This document shows positions 27,461 through 36,669 of a stretch of 64,000 nucleotides of DNA, in pieces (the first letter of the stretch is position 1; each line of letters opens with the position of its first letter). The DNA lies in contig JAOUOP010000034.1 in the NCBI GenBank assembly GCA_029880325.1, positions 18,611 to 82,610 on the forward strand. The letters run 5' to 3'. Origin of the DNA: Myxococcales bacterium. GTDB lineage: Bacteria; Myxococcota_A; Polyangia; Polyangiales; JAFGIB01. A model generated the notes under the pieces. The model was not told where the DNA came from and searched no databases. It was given only the letters and a program-made list of their open reading frames with translations. The translations under genes were made by a program, and so were the position numbers.

Positions 27461-27664
27461 ATGGCTTTCTGCGGCGACTGCGGCACCAACCTGTGTTCGA
27501 TGCCCGCAGACGCACGGGAAGGCGGGGCGTTTGTCTCCGTGCGCGTCGCGACTTCTGTGGGCTTCCCCAGGTTGCGCCCAAGCGCGGAGGTCTTTTGCGA
27601 TGGCAGGCTCGGTTGGCTGCCGGAGCTGCCGGAGCCGCTGCACTTTGCGCGCATGCCGTGGGCG
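27461..27664 (+). pseudogene. C-terminal fragment of a GFA-family (CENP-V-like) protein
   Basis: Begins MAFCGDCGTNLCSMP, with the CxxC of the zinc-binding glutathione-dependent formaldehyde-activating (GFA) fold, followed by FVSVRVATSV and a typical tail (SAEVFCDGRLGWLPELPEPL). The N-terminal half, with the first cysteines, is missing. The similarity starts within 10 nt of the family B element, which probably caused or marks the break. Confidence 0.55.
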
Positions 27665-27724
27665 CGGCGGCCCGCATTTACAAGCCGCGCCCATGGGGGT
27701 AGACAGCCGGCGTCGGGTATTTTG

Positions 27725-28483
27725 ATGGAAATTCAAATTGAAAAACGCTTCGCGGGGCCGCCCCGCATGGGACATGGCGGTTATGTCAGCGGGCTCTTCG
27801 CCGACCGCATGGGAGGCACCATCGAGGTCACGCTGCGCAAGCCGACCCCCCTCGATCAGCCGCTACAGATGAACGCCGTCGATGGCGGGCGCTTCGCCCT
27901 GCAGGATGGCGAGACCCTGATCGCCGACGCGCGGCCGGCCACCCTGGACCTGCAGGTGCCGCCTGCGCCGAACCTCGCACAGGCCAAGGAGGCCGAGGCC
28001 GGCTCGCCGTCGCTCGTGGAAGGCCGCGGCGCCCATCCGATCTGCTTCGGCTGCGGCAGCCAGCGCGCCGTGGGCGATGCCCTGCGCATCTTCGTCGGCC
28101 CCTGCGAGGTCGAGGGCCACGCGATGGTGGCCGGCGGTTTCCATCCGGTCGCCGGCTTCGGCGAGGCCGATGGCCTGCTGCCTCGGCGTTACGTGCTCGC
28201 CGCCCTGGACTGCCCGGGCGCCTTTGCCTTCATCGTCGACCGCCAGCGCGCGGGCCTGCTTGGACGCATCGTCTTCGAGCAATACCGACCGGTGCCCGTC
28301 GAGCGCGACTACATCGTGACCGCCTGGCAGATCGGCCGCGACGGTCGCAAGCTCTTCGCCGGCAGCGCGCTCTTCGAAGCCGACGGGCAGTTGTGCGCCG
28401 CCGCCCGCGCCACATGGTTCGAGATGACCCCGCGCCGGCCCCCGCCGTCCAACGCGCCGTCCAGCACTCCCGCGACCAAGTAG
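27725..28483 (+). CDS. Hotdog-fold thioesterase-like protein
   Basis: 252 aa from the ATG at 27725, near the only AT-rich patch of this region; the open frame runs further back through junk. Two hotdog-like halves are suggested by RMGHGGYVSGLFADRMGG (about residues 14-31) and by ICFGCG, then ALDCPGAFAF and VFEQYRPVPVERDYIVTAW. This is the layout of PaaI/acyl-CoA thioesterase-like proteins. Substrate unknown. It ends 8 nt before the convergent pseudokinase gene. Confidence 0.7.
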   Translation: MEIQIEKRFAGPPRMGHGGYVSGLFADRMGGTIEVTLRKPTPLDQPLQMNAVDGGRFALQDGETLIADARPATLDLQVPPAPNLAQAKEAEAGSPSLVEGRGAHPICFGCGSQRAVGDALRIFVGPCEVEGHAMVAGGFHPVAGFGEADGLLPRRYVLAALDCPGAFAFIVDRQRAGLLGRIVFEQYRPVPVERDYIVTAWQIGRDGRKLFAGSALFEADGQLCAAARATWFEMTPRRPPPSNAPSSTPATK

Positions 28484-28490
28484 TCGAACT

Positions 28491-30800
28491 TCAGGGCCGG
28501 TCGTTCCCGGCCGGCGCCGCAGCCGGCCGCTCGGCGGCGCCATAGAGTTGCGCCGGCGACTCGCCAGCAGCCAGGCGCAGCGAACGCGACACCACCCAGT
28601 AGCTGCCGCCCAGGGACTGCAGAGCCAAAAGCCCCAGCAGCACCATCATGAAGATGTTCTGGGGATCGCCCAGGGCGCGCATGGCGCTCAGGGCCAGCGC
28701 CAGGGCGGCGATCACGGCGCTGGCAGCCACGCCGATGCGCAGCGGCCCCTCGAGGTCGCCGAAGACGCGCGGCAAGAGATCATCGACGGTGAAAAATACG
28801 CTCAGCAGGGCAAAACCGCTGACCCCCCACAGCGCCGCCCACAGCGACGGCCGACCCAGCTCGCGAGCGAGGGGCAGGAGCTGCCGGCCCAGGGCCGCGC
28901 TACACATGGCCACCGTCAGGCCCACAAAGAGTCCCGGCACCCCCCACAGGCGGCCGGCGCCGCCCAGGGTGAGCGAGCACATGAAGGGCGCCGTCAGGGC
29001 GGCCAGCACGACCCATAGCGCCGCCAACATCACCTCGCCGCCGCCGAGGCCGACCGCGTCCTCGTGCTCCCGCGAGACGCGGCGGCGGCGCGAGCGCCGG
29101 CCCAAAAGACGCGTGCGCAGGTCGGGTTTGTCGTCGTCATCGGCGGCCTGGGAGGGCAGCGGCTGCAGCGACGCGAGCCCGTGGGCCTGGGCGCCCCAGC
29201 TGCCGGTGGGCAGGTCGTTACCGAAGAGCGAGCGGTCGATGACGTCGGCGCTTTCGGCCGGGCTCGGGGGGCGCGATGGGGGGCGCGATGGCACGGGAGG
29301 CGCCGGTGCGCGCGAGATGGTCGGTGGCACCGGCGCGCGCGAGGTGGCCGGTGGTCTCGGAGCGCGCGAAGCGGCCGGCGGCGCCGGCGGGCGCGACACG
29401 GCGAGGGTGCCGGCGGTGGCAAGGCCCAGCGAAGGCCTCGAACGTCGGGCCTGGGGCTGCGACGGGCGCGAGGCACGGGGCGGTGCCGCAGACGCCGGCG
29501 ATGGCAGCGGCGGCAGGGCGGAAGCACCCGGCAGCGTCTCCCCAAACGCGAACTCCAGGCCACCGCCCGGCAGCCGGTCATGGGCGGCAGTGGCAGGCCT
29601 CGCCAGCGCACTCGGCGCGGCCTCGCCTCCGAAGTCGAACTCCAAGGCGTCGGACGGTCCATCGTCGGCAAGGCCGTGACCCAGGCTCGGCGCCAGGGGG
29701 GATCGACCGCTGGCCACGACATCACCGTGGCCGAGGCCCTCCAAGGTGGCGCTCCACGGGCTTTCGGAAGTACCTCGGCCCGCCCCGGCATCGGCTTCGG
29801 ACGGCAGCGGGTCGACAATCGGCCGGTCACTCTCGATGGTGGGCAGCGGCGGCTGGGGAGGAATCGCCGGCATCGGCGCCATCGCCTCCATGTCTTCTGG
29901 CGCCGCCGGCCGCGAGCTGCGCGACAGGGCGATGCGCGCCACCGGACGCCCCGAAGACGTGGCCGCGCCCGGCGCGTCCGGATCGCTGTCGAAAGAGAGA
30001 CCCTCATCCTCGGCCCTGGGCCCGGCCGCCTCGCCCGATAGCACCCGAAAGGCCTCGGCGAGCGAGGGCCTCGCGCCGGCATCGGAACTCAGGCAGCGCG
30101 CCACCAGCTCCGCAAGCTCCGGCGGCACATGGGGGGCCGCATCGGCGGGAGAGGCACCCGTGCCCGGCGGAGGCCGCCCGACCAGCAGCTCGTAGAGCAG
30201 CGCGCCCAGGGCGAAGCTATCGCCGGCGCGATCGGCCGCGCCCCCCAGCAGGCGCTCGGGGGCCACCCGGCGCACGGCATCGGCGTCCGCATCCAGTACG
30301 GGCTTGCCTCCGCCCAGCGGCAGGTCGATGAGCAGCGCTCGCTCGCCCTCCAGGTAGACGCTCGCCACTGTCAAGCGCCCGTGAACCAGTCCCCGATCGT
30401 GCAACGCCGCAAGAGCCTCGGCCACACCGCTCACCACCGGCCGCACCGTCCGAAGCGGCAGGCCCATTCCGAAGGCCGACTCCAGGCGCGACGAAAGCGG
30501 CTCGGCCGCCGGCAACGGGCACACCATCATCGGCAACCCCAGCTCGTCGCCCTGCAGCGCCGCGCTGGGTATGGCGGGGTGGGCGACGCCCATCAGCGCC
30601 CGGGCGCGCTGCATGAAGGCCTCGACCACGCCCGCACGCAGCGCCACCTCGGGCAGAAGTCGCGTCAGCAGCACCTTGCGCCCTAGACCCTTGTCGTAGG
30701 CGCGGAAGGTCTCGCCCAACTCGGAACTGGCGAGTCGCTGCTCGAGCGCGAAGGCCCCGACCGTCTCGGCGGTCGGGCCGTCGATAGGCTCGGCACCCAT
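28491..30800 (-). CDS. Membrane-anchored pseudokinase (Hanks-type fold, degenerate active site)
   Basis: 769 aa. Residues about 14-255 follow the Ser/Thr kinase fold, but key residues are changed. The beta-3 Lys position is Thr45 (VLLTRL), HRDLKPSN reads HGRLTVAS (140-147) and DFG reads DLP (159-161). Catalysis is therefore unlikely. A 300-residue Pro/Ser/Arg-rich linker with repeated SRAPxPP-like units (about nt 29280-29400) leads to five or six C-terminal membrane helices (about 595-745). It could be a scaffold or nucleotide sensor. It lies 53 nt after the acyl-CoA dehydrogenase pair on the same strand; TATACT lies just before its ATG. Confidence 0.75.
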   Translation of the reverse strand: MGAEPIDGPTAETVGAFALEQRLASSELGETFRAYDKGLGRKVLLTRLLPEVALRAGVVEAFMQRARALMGVAHPAIPSAALQGDELGLPMMVCPLPAAEPLSSRLESAFGMGLPLRTVRPVVSGVAEALAALHDRGLVHGRLTVASVYLEGERALLIDLPLGGGKPVLDADADAVRRVAPERLLGGAADRAGDSFALGALLYELLVGRPPPGTGASPADAAPHVPPELAELVARCLSSDAGARPSLAEAFRVLSGEAAGPRAEDEGLSFDSDPDAPGAATSSGRPVARIALSRSSRPAAPEDMEAMAPMPAIPPQPPLPTIESDRPIVDPLPSEADAGAGRGTSESPWSATLEGLGHGDVVASGRSPLAPSLGHGLADDGPSDALEFDFGGEAAPSALARPATAAHDRLPGGGLEFAFGETLPGASALPPLPSPASAAPPRASRPSQPQARRSRPSLGLATAGTLAVSRPPAPPAASRAPRPPATSRAPVPPTISRAPAPPVPSRPPSRPPSPAESADVIDRSLFGNDLPTGSWGAQAHGLASLQPLPSQAADDDDKPDLRTRLLGRRSRRRRVSREHEDAVGLGGGEVMLAALWVVLAALTAPFMCSLTLGGAGRLWGVPGLFVGLTVAMCSAALGRQLLPLARELGRPSLWAALWGVSGFALLSVFFTVDDLLPRVFGDLEGPLRIGVAASAVIAALALALSAMRALGDPQNIFMMVLLGLLALQSLGGSYWVVSRSLRLAAGESPAQLYGAAERPAAAPAGNDRP

Positions 30801-30853
30801 GGCTTGTCAGTATACCAGTAGTTCGCTGCGGCCGGACCCACAGCAGGCGTCGA

Positions 30854-32065
30854 TCAGCGCAGCTGGGTGGAGCTCAAGCCGAGCAGGCGGCGCGCCACGA
30901 TCAGCTGTTGGATCTGCTGGGTGCCCTCGAAGATGTCCAGGATCTTGGAGTCGCGGGCCCACTTCTCCAAGAGTTCACCCTCGTCATATCCAAGAGTTGA
31001 GCAAATCTCGGCACAGCGCAGGGTCACGCTGTTGGCCGTGCGGCCGGCTTTGGCCTTTGCCATCGAGGCTTCCATGCTGTTGGGGGTGCCGTTGTCAGCC
31101 ATGAAGGCGGCCTTGATGGTCAAAAGCCGCGCGGCTTCCAGGTCGGCCTCCATGCGGTAGAGTTCGGCTTCGACGGCGCTGGTATTGAAGACCGCACGGT
31201 CGTAGTCGGCGCGATAGCCCTCGGCGCGCAACAGTTCACGCGCGCGCTCCAGGGCCGCCCGCGCCACGCCCACGCCCATGGCCGCCACCACCGGGCGCGT
31301 GTTGTCGAAGGTCTGCATCACGCCGCCGAAACCCTTCTGGGTGTCGATCTCGGGGCTTCCGAGCAGGTTTTCCTTGGGCACGCGGCAGTCGCTGAAGACG
31401 AGGGTGGCGGTGTCGCTGGCCTTGATGCCGAGCTTGTGCTCGAGGCGCTCGACGCGCATGCCCTCGGTGCCGTGCTCGACCACGAAGCTCTTGATGGCGG
31501 CGCGGCCCTGGCTCGGGTCGAGGCTGGCCCAGACCACCACGCAGTCGGCCCGTTCACCGGCGGTCACGAAGATTTTTTCGCCGTTGAGCACGTAGTGATC
31601 GCCGTCGCGCACGGCCGTGGTGCGGATGGCCGCCGAGTCGCTGCCGGCCCCGGGCTCGGTGATGGCCATGGCGGCCCACTTGCCCGCGAAGCGCTTGAGC
31701 TGCTCCTCGTTGGCGACCGCCGAGAGCGCTGCATTGCCCAGGCCCTGGCGCGGGATCGTGAGCGCGAGGCCCACATCGCCCCAGCACAGCTCCAGAAGGC
31801 CGAGCACCGTGGCCATGTTGCCGCCGTTGCGCACACCCTCGCGGCGCTCCTTTTTCTTCTTCTGCTCGAGCGCGCCGGCGCCAGCGCCGCTCTCGGCGTC
31901 GCCGGCGTTCATGCCGTCGAGCACGGCCGCGAGCATGTCCAGTTCCTTGGGGTACTGGTGCTCGGCCAGGTCGTACTTGCGCGAGATGGGTCGAAAGACT
32001 TCGTTGGCCACCGCGTGACCCTGATCGACCAGGGCTTGAAGCTTCTTCGGGAGTTCGAGGTACAT
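30854..32065 (-). CDS. Acyl-CoA dehydrogenase
   Basis: 403 aa. The acyl-CoA dehydrogenase fold is clear: AITEPGAGSDSAAIRTTAV (flavin/substrate region), GEKIFVTAGERAD, DCRVPKENLLG and the C-terminal YDEGELLEKWARDSKILDIFEGTQQIQQLIVARRLLG pattern (as separate segments). It lacks the bulky first helical stretch of long-chain forms. It contains a Lys/Glu-rich insertion (about 68-78, LEQKKKKERRE). FAD-dependent alpha,beta-desaturation of an acyl-CoA is expected. Its partner is the upstream gene, 56 nt away. Confidence 0.9.
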   Translation of the reverse strand: MYLELPKKLQALVDQGHAVANEVFRPISRKYDLAEHQYPKELDMLAAVLDGMNAGDAESGAGAGALEQKKKKERREGVRNGGNMATVLGLLELCWGDVGLALTIPRQGLGNAALSAVANEEQLKRFAGKWAAMAITEPGAGSDSAAIRTTAVRDGDHYVLNGEKIFVTAGERADCVVVWASLDPSQGRAAIKSFVVEHGTEGMRVERLEHKLGIKASDTATLVFSDCRVPKENLLGSPEIDTQKGFGGVMQTFDNTRPVVAAMGVGVARAALERARELLRAEGYRADYDRAVFNTSAVEAELYRMEADLEAARLLTIKAAFMADNGTPNSMEASMAKAKAGRTANSVTLRCAEICSTLGYDEGELLEKWARDSKILDIFEGTQQIQQLIVARRLLGLSSTQLR

Positions 32066-32121
32066 GGTGTCGTCCGTCTCTGAGTGAAACTGATCAAAAA
32101 GAATCTGCGCAAAACCCCGAG

Positions 32122-33438
32122 CTAAACCATCAGCCCGCCGTCCGCGATCGCCACCGCGCGCAGATCGCGGTACCAGCGCTCGGCTGGGTGTTCCTTGGTG
32201 AAGCCGTGGCCGCCAAGCAGCTGCACGCCGTCGGTGCCGATTTGCATGCCCTTGTCGGCCGCCAGCAGCTGGGCCAGGTAGGCCTCGCGGTGAAAGTCCA
32301 TGCCGCGCTCGGCGCGGGCGGCGGCGCGGTAGGTCAAAAGCCGCATGCCCTCGAGTTCGATACCGATGTTGGCCACCATGAAGGCCACCGACTGGCGGTG
32401 ACTGACGGGCTCGCCGAAGGCCTTGCGCTCGTTGACGTAGGGGATGACGTAGTCGAGCACCGCCTGGGAGGTGCCGACCGCCGCGGCCGACCAGGCCAGG
32501 GCGCAGTGGTCGAGGAAGCGCGTGTAGTCGACCACGCCCACGTCGCCGCCGAGCAGGGCATCGGCCGGCAGGCGCACCCCATCGAAGCGCAGGGCGCCCA
32601 GGCCCGCGGCGCGCAGGCCCATGGCCGGGCGCGGCTGCAGGGTCAGGCCCGCAGCTGCGGCCTCCACCAGGAAGAGCTGGGGACCGCGGCCCACCAGGTC
32701 GGCGGCCACCAGATAGAACTCGGCCTCGTCGACCAGCGGCACCAGACTCTTTTCGCCGTGCAGCACGAAGCCATCGCCGTCGATGCGCGCGCGGGTTCGA
32801 AGCTCGCGCGCATCGAAGGCCGGGCGCGGCTCGCTGACCGCCAGGGCTGAAAGCGGCGGTTTGTCCTCGGCGAAGGGCGCCAGATAGCGGGCCTGCTGCT
32901 CGGCCGAGCCCCAGCGGCACAGGGCGTTGGCCACGGCGATGGGCGCCAGCGCCGAGACCGCCAGCCCCATGTCGCCGCGGCACAGCTCCTCGATCATCAG
33001 CACCTGGGTCATCAGCGCGCCCTCGGAGGCGGCGCCGCCGAGGCCCTCGGGAACGGCGAAGGCGTAGAGGCCCAGCTCGGCGAAGTGGGCGCGGAAATCC
33101 TCGGGCGCCCCCAAAGCCTCGTCGGCCGCGGCCGCCGCGGGCACCATCACGTCGCTGGCAAAGCGCCGCACCATGTCCTGCACCATCTGCTGCTCTTCGG
33201 TGATCGAGAGATCGAAGAGGTCGCTCTGGGAGCCGGTGGGGGCGACGCGCTCGGCCTTGACCAACTTGCTGGCGGCCTTGAATTGGCGGCCCAGGGTGCT
33301 GGCGGCGCGAAAGCCGCCGCGCGTGGCGCGGTAGGCGAACTTCTGAGCGGGCTCGTAGATGCCGAGCCGATGCACCAGCTCGTTACCGGCGAGCTTGTTG
33401 AGGGCCGACAGGGCCTGGGCGATGGGGTCGAAGGGCAT
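32122..33438 (-). CDS. Acyl-CoA dehydrogenase paralogue, divergent
   Basis: 438 aa. An N-terminal extension (1-80) precedes the helical domain (ITEEQQMVQDMVRRFASDVM). The middle domain has LSALAVSEPRPAFDARELRT, where the usual TEP..GSD is altered to SEPRPAFD. The C-terminal part (GTSQAVLDYVIPYVNERKAFGEP, then GVQLLGGHGFTKEHPAERWYRDLRA, as separate segments) is conserved. It may form a heteromer with the downstream dehydrogenase, as described for paired FadE-type enzymes; this is inference. It lies 19 nt after tetR, in the same operon. Confidence 0.88.
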   Translation of the reverse strand: MPFDPIAQALSALNKLAGNELVHRLGIYEPAQKFAYRATRGGFRAASTLGRQFKAASKLVKAERVAPTGSQSDLFDLSITEEQQMVQDMVRRFASDVMVPAAAAADEALGAPEDFRAHFAELGLYAFAVPEGLGGAASEGALMTQVLMIEELCRGDMGLAVSALAPIAVANALCRWGSAEQQARYLAPFAEDKPPLSALAVSEPRPAFDARELRTRARIDGDGFVLHGEKSLVPLVDEAEFYLVAADLVGRGPQLFLVEAAAAGLTLQPRPAMGLRAAGLGALRFDGVRLPADALLGGDVGVVDYTRFLDHCALAWSAAAVGTSQAVLDYVIPYVNERKAFGEPVSHRQSVAFMVANIGIELEGMRLLTYRAAARAERGMDFHREAYLAQLLAADKGMQIGTDGVQLLGGHGFTKEHPAERWYRDLRAVAIADGGLMV

Positions 33439-33457
33439 GGTGGGCTCCGTTGGGGGT

Positions 33458-34057
33458 TCAACGCTTGAACAGGCTCATGCGCGTCATTCGCATCAACTCG
33501 TCGAGCTGGCGACTGGGGCGGTCTTCACGACAGAGGGGCTCGGCTCCTAGCAGCGACTCTGCGATGGGCCGGGCCGAGATGCTCGAAAGCACCATCAGGA
33601 TCACATTCAGGACGTAGGCCTCGGGGTCCACGTCTTCGTAGATCAGCCCCCCGCGCTGGCCCTCGCGGATGTACTGGGCAACCAGGAGGATCCAGGGGCG
33701 CAGGTTTTCGCTGAGCAGCTTCTGCATCAGCTCCGGGTTATCCATCAGCTCGCGTACCATCAGGATGGCGCGGGCGTGGTCGGCCTCGAAGAAGTCGAGC
33801 AACTCGCGGGTCAGGGCCTCGAAGCGGCCGTGGCCGCTGGTCACCGCTTCCAGCATCTGGGGCAGGCGCTCGCGGAAGTGGGCGAAGACGCCATCGAGCA
33901 CGGCCCGGCGCAGCACGTCCTTGGAGGGGTAGTGGTAGAGCAGGGTCTGCTTGGTGACGCCGACGCGCTCGGCGATGGCCGCAAGCGAGGCGCCATCGTA
34001 GCCGTGGCAGGCGAAGAGGTGCGTCGCCGCCTCGCGGATCTGCTCGGCGCTGTCCAT
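33458..34057 (-). CDS. TetR-family regulator of the adjacent acyl-CoA metabolism genes
   Basis: 199 aa. The N-terminal TetR helix-turn-helix reads IREAATHLFACHGYDGASLA and VGVTKQTLLYHYPSKDVL (about residues 7-50); the rest is helical and ligand-binding. The ATG at 34057 was chosen because the in-frame upstream sequence overlaps the operators. A palindrome starts 10 nt before it and two more lie before the divergent maoC-like gene, so it likely represses both arms and itself. An acyl-CoA is the probable inducer. Confidence 0.88.
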   Translation of the reverse strand: MDSAEQIREAATHLFACHGYDGASLAAIAERVGVTKQTLLYHYPSKDVLRRAVLDGVFAHFRERLPQMLEAVTSGHGRFEALTRELLDFFEADHARAILMVRELMDNPELMQKLLSENLRPWILLVAQYIREGQRGGLIYEDVDPEAYVLNVILMVLSSISARPIAESLLGAEPLCREDRPSRQLDELMRMTRMSLFKR

Positions 34058-34065
34058 GGGCGACT

Positions 34066-34083
34066 CTCTACCGCTTGGTAGAG
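34066..34083. promoter_or_regulatory. TetR operator 1
   Basis: ctctaccgcttggtagag, a perfect 7-bp-arm palindrome. The core CTACCGnnYGGTAG is shared with two sites at 34189-34224. Its position just upstream of the tetR start suggests autoregulation. Confidence 0.75.
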
Positions 34084-34188
34084 GCCAGATCAAGCCCCGC
34101 AACCATTCGATGGGCAAGGAGTCCTTTTTTTGCACAAATTTAGCCCATAATTCTGCAACTGAGCAGCTTTCTTCCCTTGATCGTCCTG

Positions 34189-34224
34189 CTACCGAACGGT
34201 AGACATTCTGCTACCGATTGGTAG
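34189..34224. promoter_or_regulatory. TetR operators 2 and 3
   Basis: ctaccgaacggtag (34189-34202) and ctaccgattggtag (34211-34224) lie 22 bp apart start to start, about two helical turns. The second ends 6 nt before the ATG of the maoC-like gene, so binding would block transcription or initiation. Confidence 0.78.
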
Positions 34225-34230
34225 ACAGGG

Positions 34231-35202
34231 ATGGGCATGGTGGCGATCTCCAACAGACACCTTTTACAGCAGGGGCCAGTGCTGGGGGCCCTTGGCCGCA
34301 CCGTGGCCGGCGCCCTGCGCCAGCGTTTCGAAGCGACGCAAACGACGCAAAAGGCGCCGCCCCTGCCGGGGCCAGAGTTTCTGATCGAAGCCGCCGCGCC
34401 CAGCGCCGAGCTGCGCGACGACTACGTGCGCTACCTGGGCGGCGACCCCCGTGCCTACCGCGGGCAGGTGCCACCCCATCTCTTTCCCCAGTTTTGCCTG
34501 CCGGCCCTGGCCCGGACCCTCGAGGGCGTGCCCTACCCGCTGCTGCAGGTAGTCAACGGCGGCTGCCGGCTCGAGCGCCTGGCGCCGCTGCCAGCCGACC
34601 AGCCGATCCGTATTCGCGCGCGCCTCGAGGGCATCGACGACAACGGCCGCCGCGCCGTGTTTCACCAGCGTGCCATCGTCGGCGCTGGCGACGTGGACGA
34701 AGCGCTGCGCATCGACTGCTACCCCATCGTGGTGCTGCGCGGGGCCGCGCGGCGCGAGGCGCCCGCCAGCGCAAAACCCACAGCCGAAGCCGAGCTGCCC
34801 GCGCGCGTGCCCCAGGGTAGCCGCGAGTTATGTCGGCGACGGCTGGGCAAGGGCGCCGGGCTCGATTACGCCAAGCTCACCGGCGACTTCAACCCCATCC
34901 ACTGGATCAAGCCCTACGCCCGAAGCGCCGGCTTTGCCAGCGTGATCTTGCACGGCTTCGCCAGCTTCGCCTTCGCCTTTGAGGGCCTGAGCACGCAGCT
35001 GCTGGGCGGCGACGCCGCACGGCTGCGGAGCCTGGACGTGAAATTCACCCGGCCGTTGCCGCTGCCGCGCGAGGTGGGCCTCTTCACGCGCGGCAGCGAC
35101 AATGGCGAACACGGGCGGGCCAGGGGCCAGGTCTTCCTGGCCGACGCCGAGCTCGCCCCGCCCTACCTCGCCGGCCACTTTACGCTTGGAGCACTGCCAT
35201 GA
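34231..35202 (+). CDS. MaoC-like enoyl-CoA hydratase (double hotdog)
   Basis: 323 aa. The second half carries the hydratase-2 signature YAKLTGDFNPIHW (about residues 214-226) with the catalytic Asp/His pair. The first half is a degenerate hotdog. Expected to hydrate enoyl-CoA to 3-hydroxyacyl-CoA. ATGs at 34231 and 34237 are both possible; AGGG precedes. It overlaps the next gene by 4 nt (ATGA). Confidence 0.85.
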   Translation: MGMVAISNRHLLQQGPVLGALGRTVAGALRQRFEATQTTQKAPPLPGPEFLIEAAAPSAELRDDYVRYLGGDPRAYRGQVPPHLFPQFCLPALARTLEGVPYPLLQVVNGGCRLERLAPLPADQPIRIRARLEGIDDNGRRAVFHQRAIVGAGDVDEALRIDCYPIVVLRGAARREAPASAKPTAEAELPARVPQGSRELCRRRLGKGAGLDYAKLTGDFNPIHWIKPYARSAGFASVILHGFASFAFAFEGLSTQLLGGDAARLRSLDVKFTRPLPLPREVGLFTRGSDNGEHGRARGQVFLADAELAPPYLAGHFTLGALP

Positions 35203-36626
35203 CCGATCTTCTTCTCGAGCTGAGCCAAAACCGCATCGCCCGCGACCTGGTCGCCCGCGCCAAGCTGCCGGTACCGCTGCCGGAGCGCCTGGAGCGCGTG
35301 GTCGGCCCGACCCCGGAGCGCCCCCTGGACGACGCCCGCGTGCTGGTGGCCGGCATCGGCGACCTGGGGCAGGCCCTGGGACGGGCCCTGGGACGCGCCG
35401 GCGCCCAGCCCCTGCTCCTGAACTCCGAGTTGCTAGGGGCCTTCAGCGGGCCGGGCGAAGCCTATGGGCGTCATCCGCAGCTGGTGGGCACGGGCGACGC
35501 CGAACACGCCGCCGAGGTGCGCGCCATCGTGCTCGACGCCACCGGCCTGCAGGACGCCGACTCGCTCAAGCTGCTCTACGACGTCTTTCACCCCTGGTTG
35601 CGAGCGCTCTCGGCCCACGGACGCGCCGTGATCCTGGGACGGCCACCGGCCTCGGCCAAGACCCTGGGCGCCGCCGCGGCAGCCGCGGCCCTCGATGGTT
35701 TCACCCGCAGCCTGGCCAAGGAAATCGGCGGCCGAGCCGCCACCGCCAACCTGATCCTGGTGGAGCCCGGCGCCGAAGACCGCATCGCCGCGCCGCTGCG
35801 CTTTTTCCTGTCGCGGGCCTCGGCCTTCGTGAGCGCGCAAAACCTCCGGGTCAGCGCCGCCACGCCCTGGGACGGCGATGACCCCATCGCCCAACCCCTG
35901 AGCAATCGCGTGGCCCTGGTCACCGGCGCCGCCCGCGGCATCGGCGAGGCCATCGCCAATACCCTGGCCGCCGACGGCGCCCACGTGATCTGCGTGGACC
36001 GGCCGGCCGAGGACGCTGCCCTGGCCACGGTGGCGCGCCGGGTGGGCGGCAGCGCCCTGCCCCTGGACGTGCTCGATGCGGACGCGGCCGAGGGTCTGCA
36101 GAAGTACCTGCTCGAACACCACGATGGCCTCGACCTCCTGATCCACAACGCCGGCATCACCCGCGACCGCACGCTTTTGCGTATGGACGAGGCGCGCTGG
36201 GATCAATGCCTGGGCGTGAACTTGAAAGCGATCCTGGCGATCACCGAAAAGCTGCTCGAGCGCGGACTGCGCGACGGCGGGCGCATCGTGAGTCTGGCCT
36301 CCATCGCGGGCATCGCGGGCAACAACGGCCAGACCAACTACGCCGCCTCCAAGGCCGGCGTGATCGGCTTTACGCGCCACCTGGCCGGCCAGCTCGCGCC
36401 GCGCGGCATCTGCGTCAACGCGGTGGCGCCGGGCTTCATCGAAACCCAGATGACGGCGGTGGTGCCGGCGGTGGTGCGCCAGGCCGGACGACGGCTGGCG
36501 GCCCTGGGCCAGGGCGGGCTGCCCGAGGACGTGGCCCAGGCAGTCGGCTTTCTGTGCGCGCCGGGCAGCGCGGGCCTCAGCGGCAACGTGCTGCGCATCT
36601 GCGGCGGCGCCCTGATCGGCGCCTGA
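35199..36626 (+). CDS. fabG: High-molecular-weight FabG-type 3-oxoacyl reductase (tandem Rossmann)
   Basis: 475 aa. Residues about 230-475 form a canonical short-chain dehydrogenase with TGAARGIG, NAG, the catalytic Tyr/Lys YAASK and NAVAPGFIETQM. The N-terminal 220 residues are a second, degenerate Rossmann unit (VAGIGDLGQALG) without a YxxxK. This is the HMwFabG/FabG4 architecture, which reduces 3-oxoacyl-CoA/ACP or works in reverse. Translationally coupled to the MaoC-like gene. Confidence 0.9.
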   Translation: MTDLLLELSQNRIARDLVARAKLPVPLPERLERVVGPTPERPLDDARVLVAGIGDLGQALGRALGRAGAQPLLLNSELLGAFSGPGEAYGRHPQLVGTGDAEHAAEVRAIVLDATGLQDADSLKLLYDVFHPWLRALSAHGRAVILGRPPASAKTLGAAAAAAALDGFTRSLAKEIGGRAATANLILVEPGAEDRIAAPLRFFLSRASAFVSAQNLRVSAATPWDGDDPIAQPLSNRVALVTGAARGIGEAIANTLAADGAHVICVDRPAEDAALATVARRVGGSALPLDVLDADAAEGLQKYLLEHHDGLDLLIHNAGITRDRTLLRMDEARWDQCLGVNLKAILAITEKLLERGLRDGGRIVSLASIAGIAGNNGQTNYAASKAGVIGFTRHLAGQLAPRGICVNAVAPGFIETQMTAVVPAVVRQAGRRLAALGQGGLPEDVAQAVGFLCAPGSAGLSGNVLRICGGALIGA

Positions 36627-36669
36627 GCCGCACGAACCATTAGACCCGAGTACGAGAAAGCGAAAGCAA

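Noticed and set aside
32066..32983. N-terminal 306 codons of the long minus-strand frame ending at 30854
   Set aside because: Out-of-frame shadow of the neighbouring dehydrogenase; the ATG at 32065 gives the normal start.
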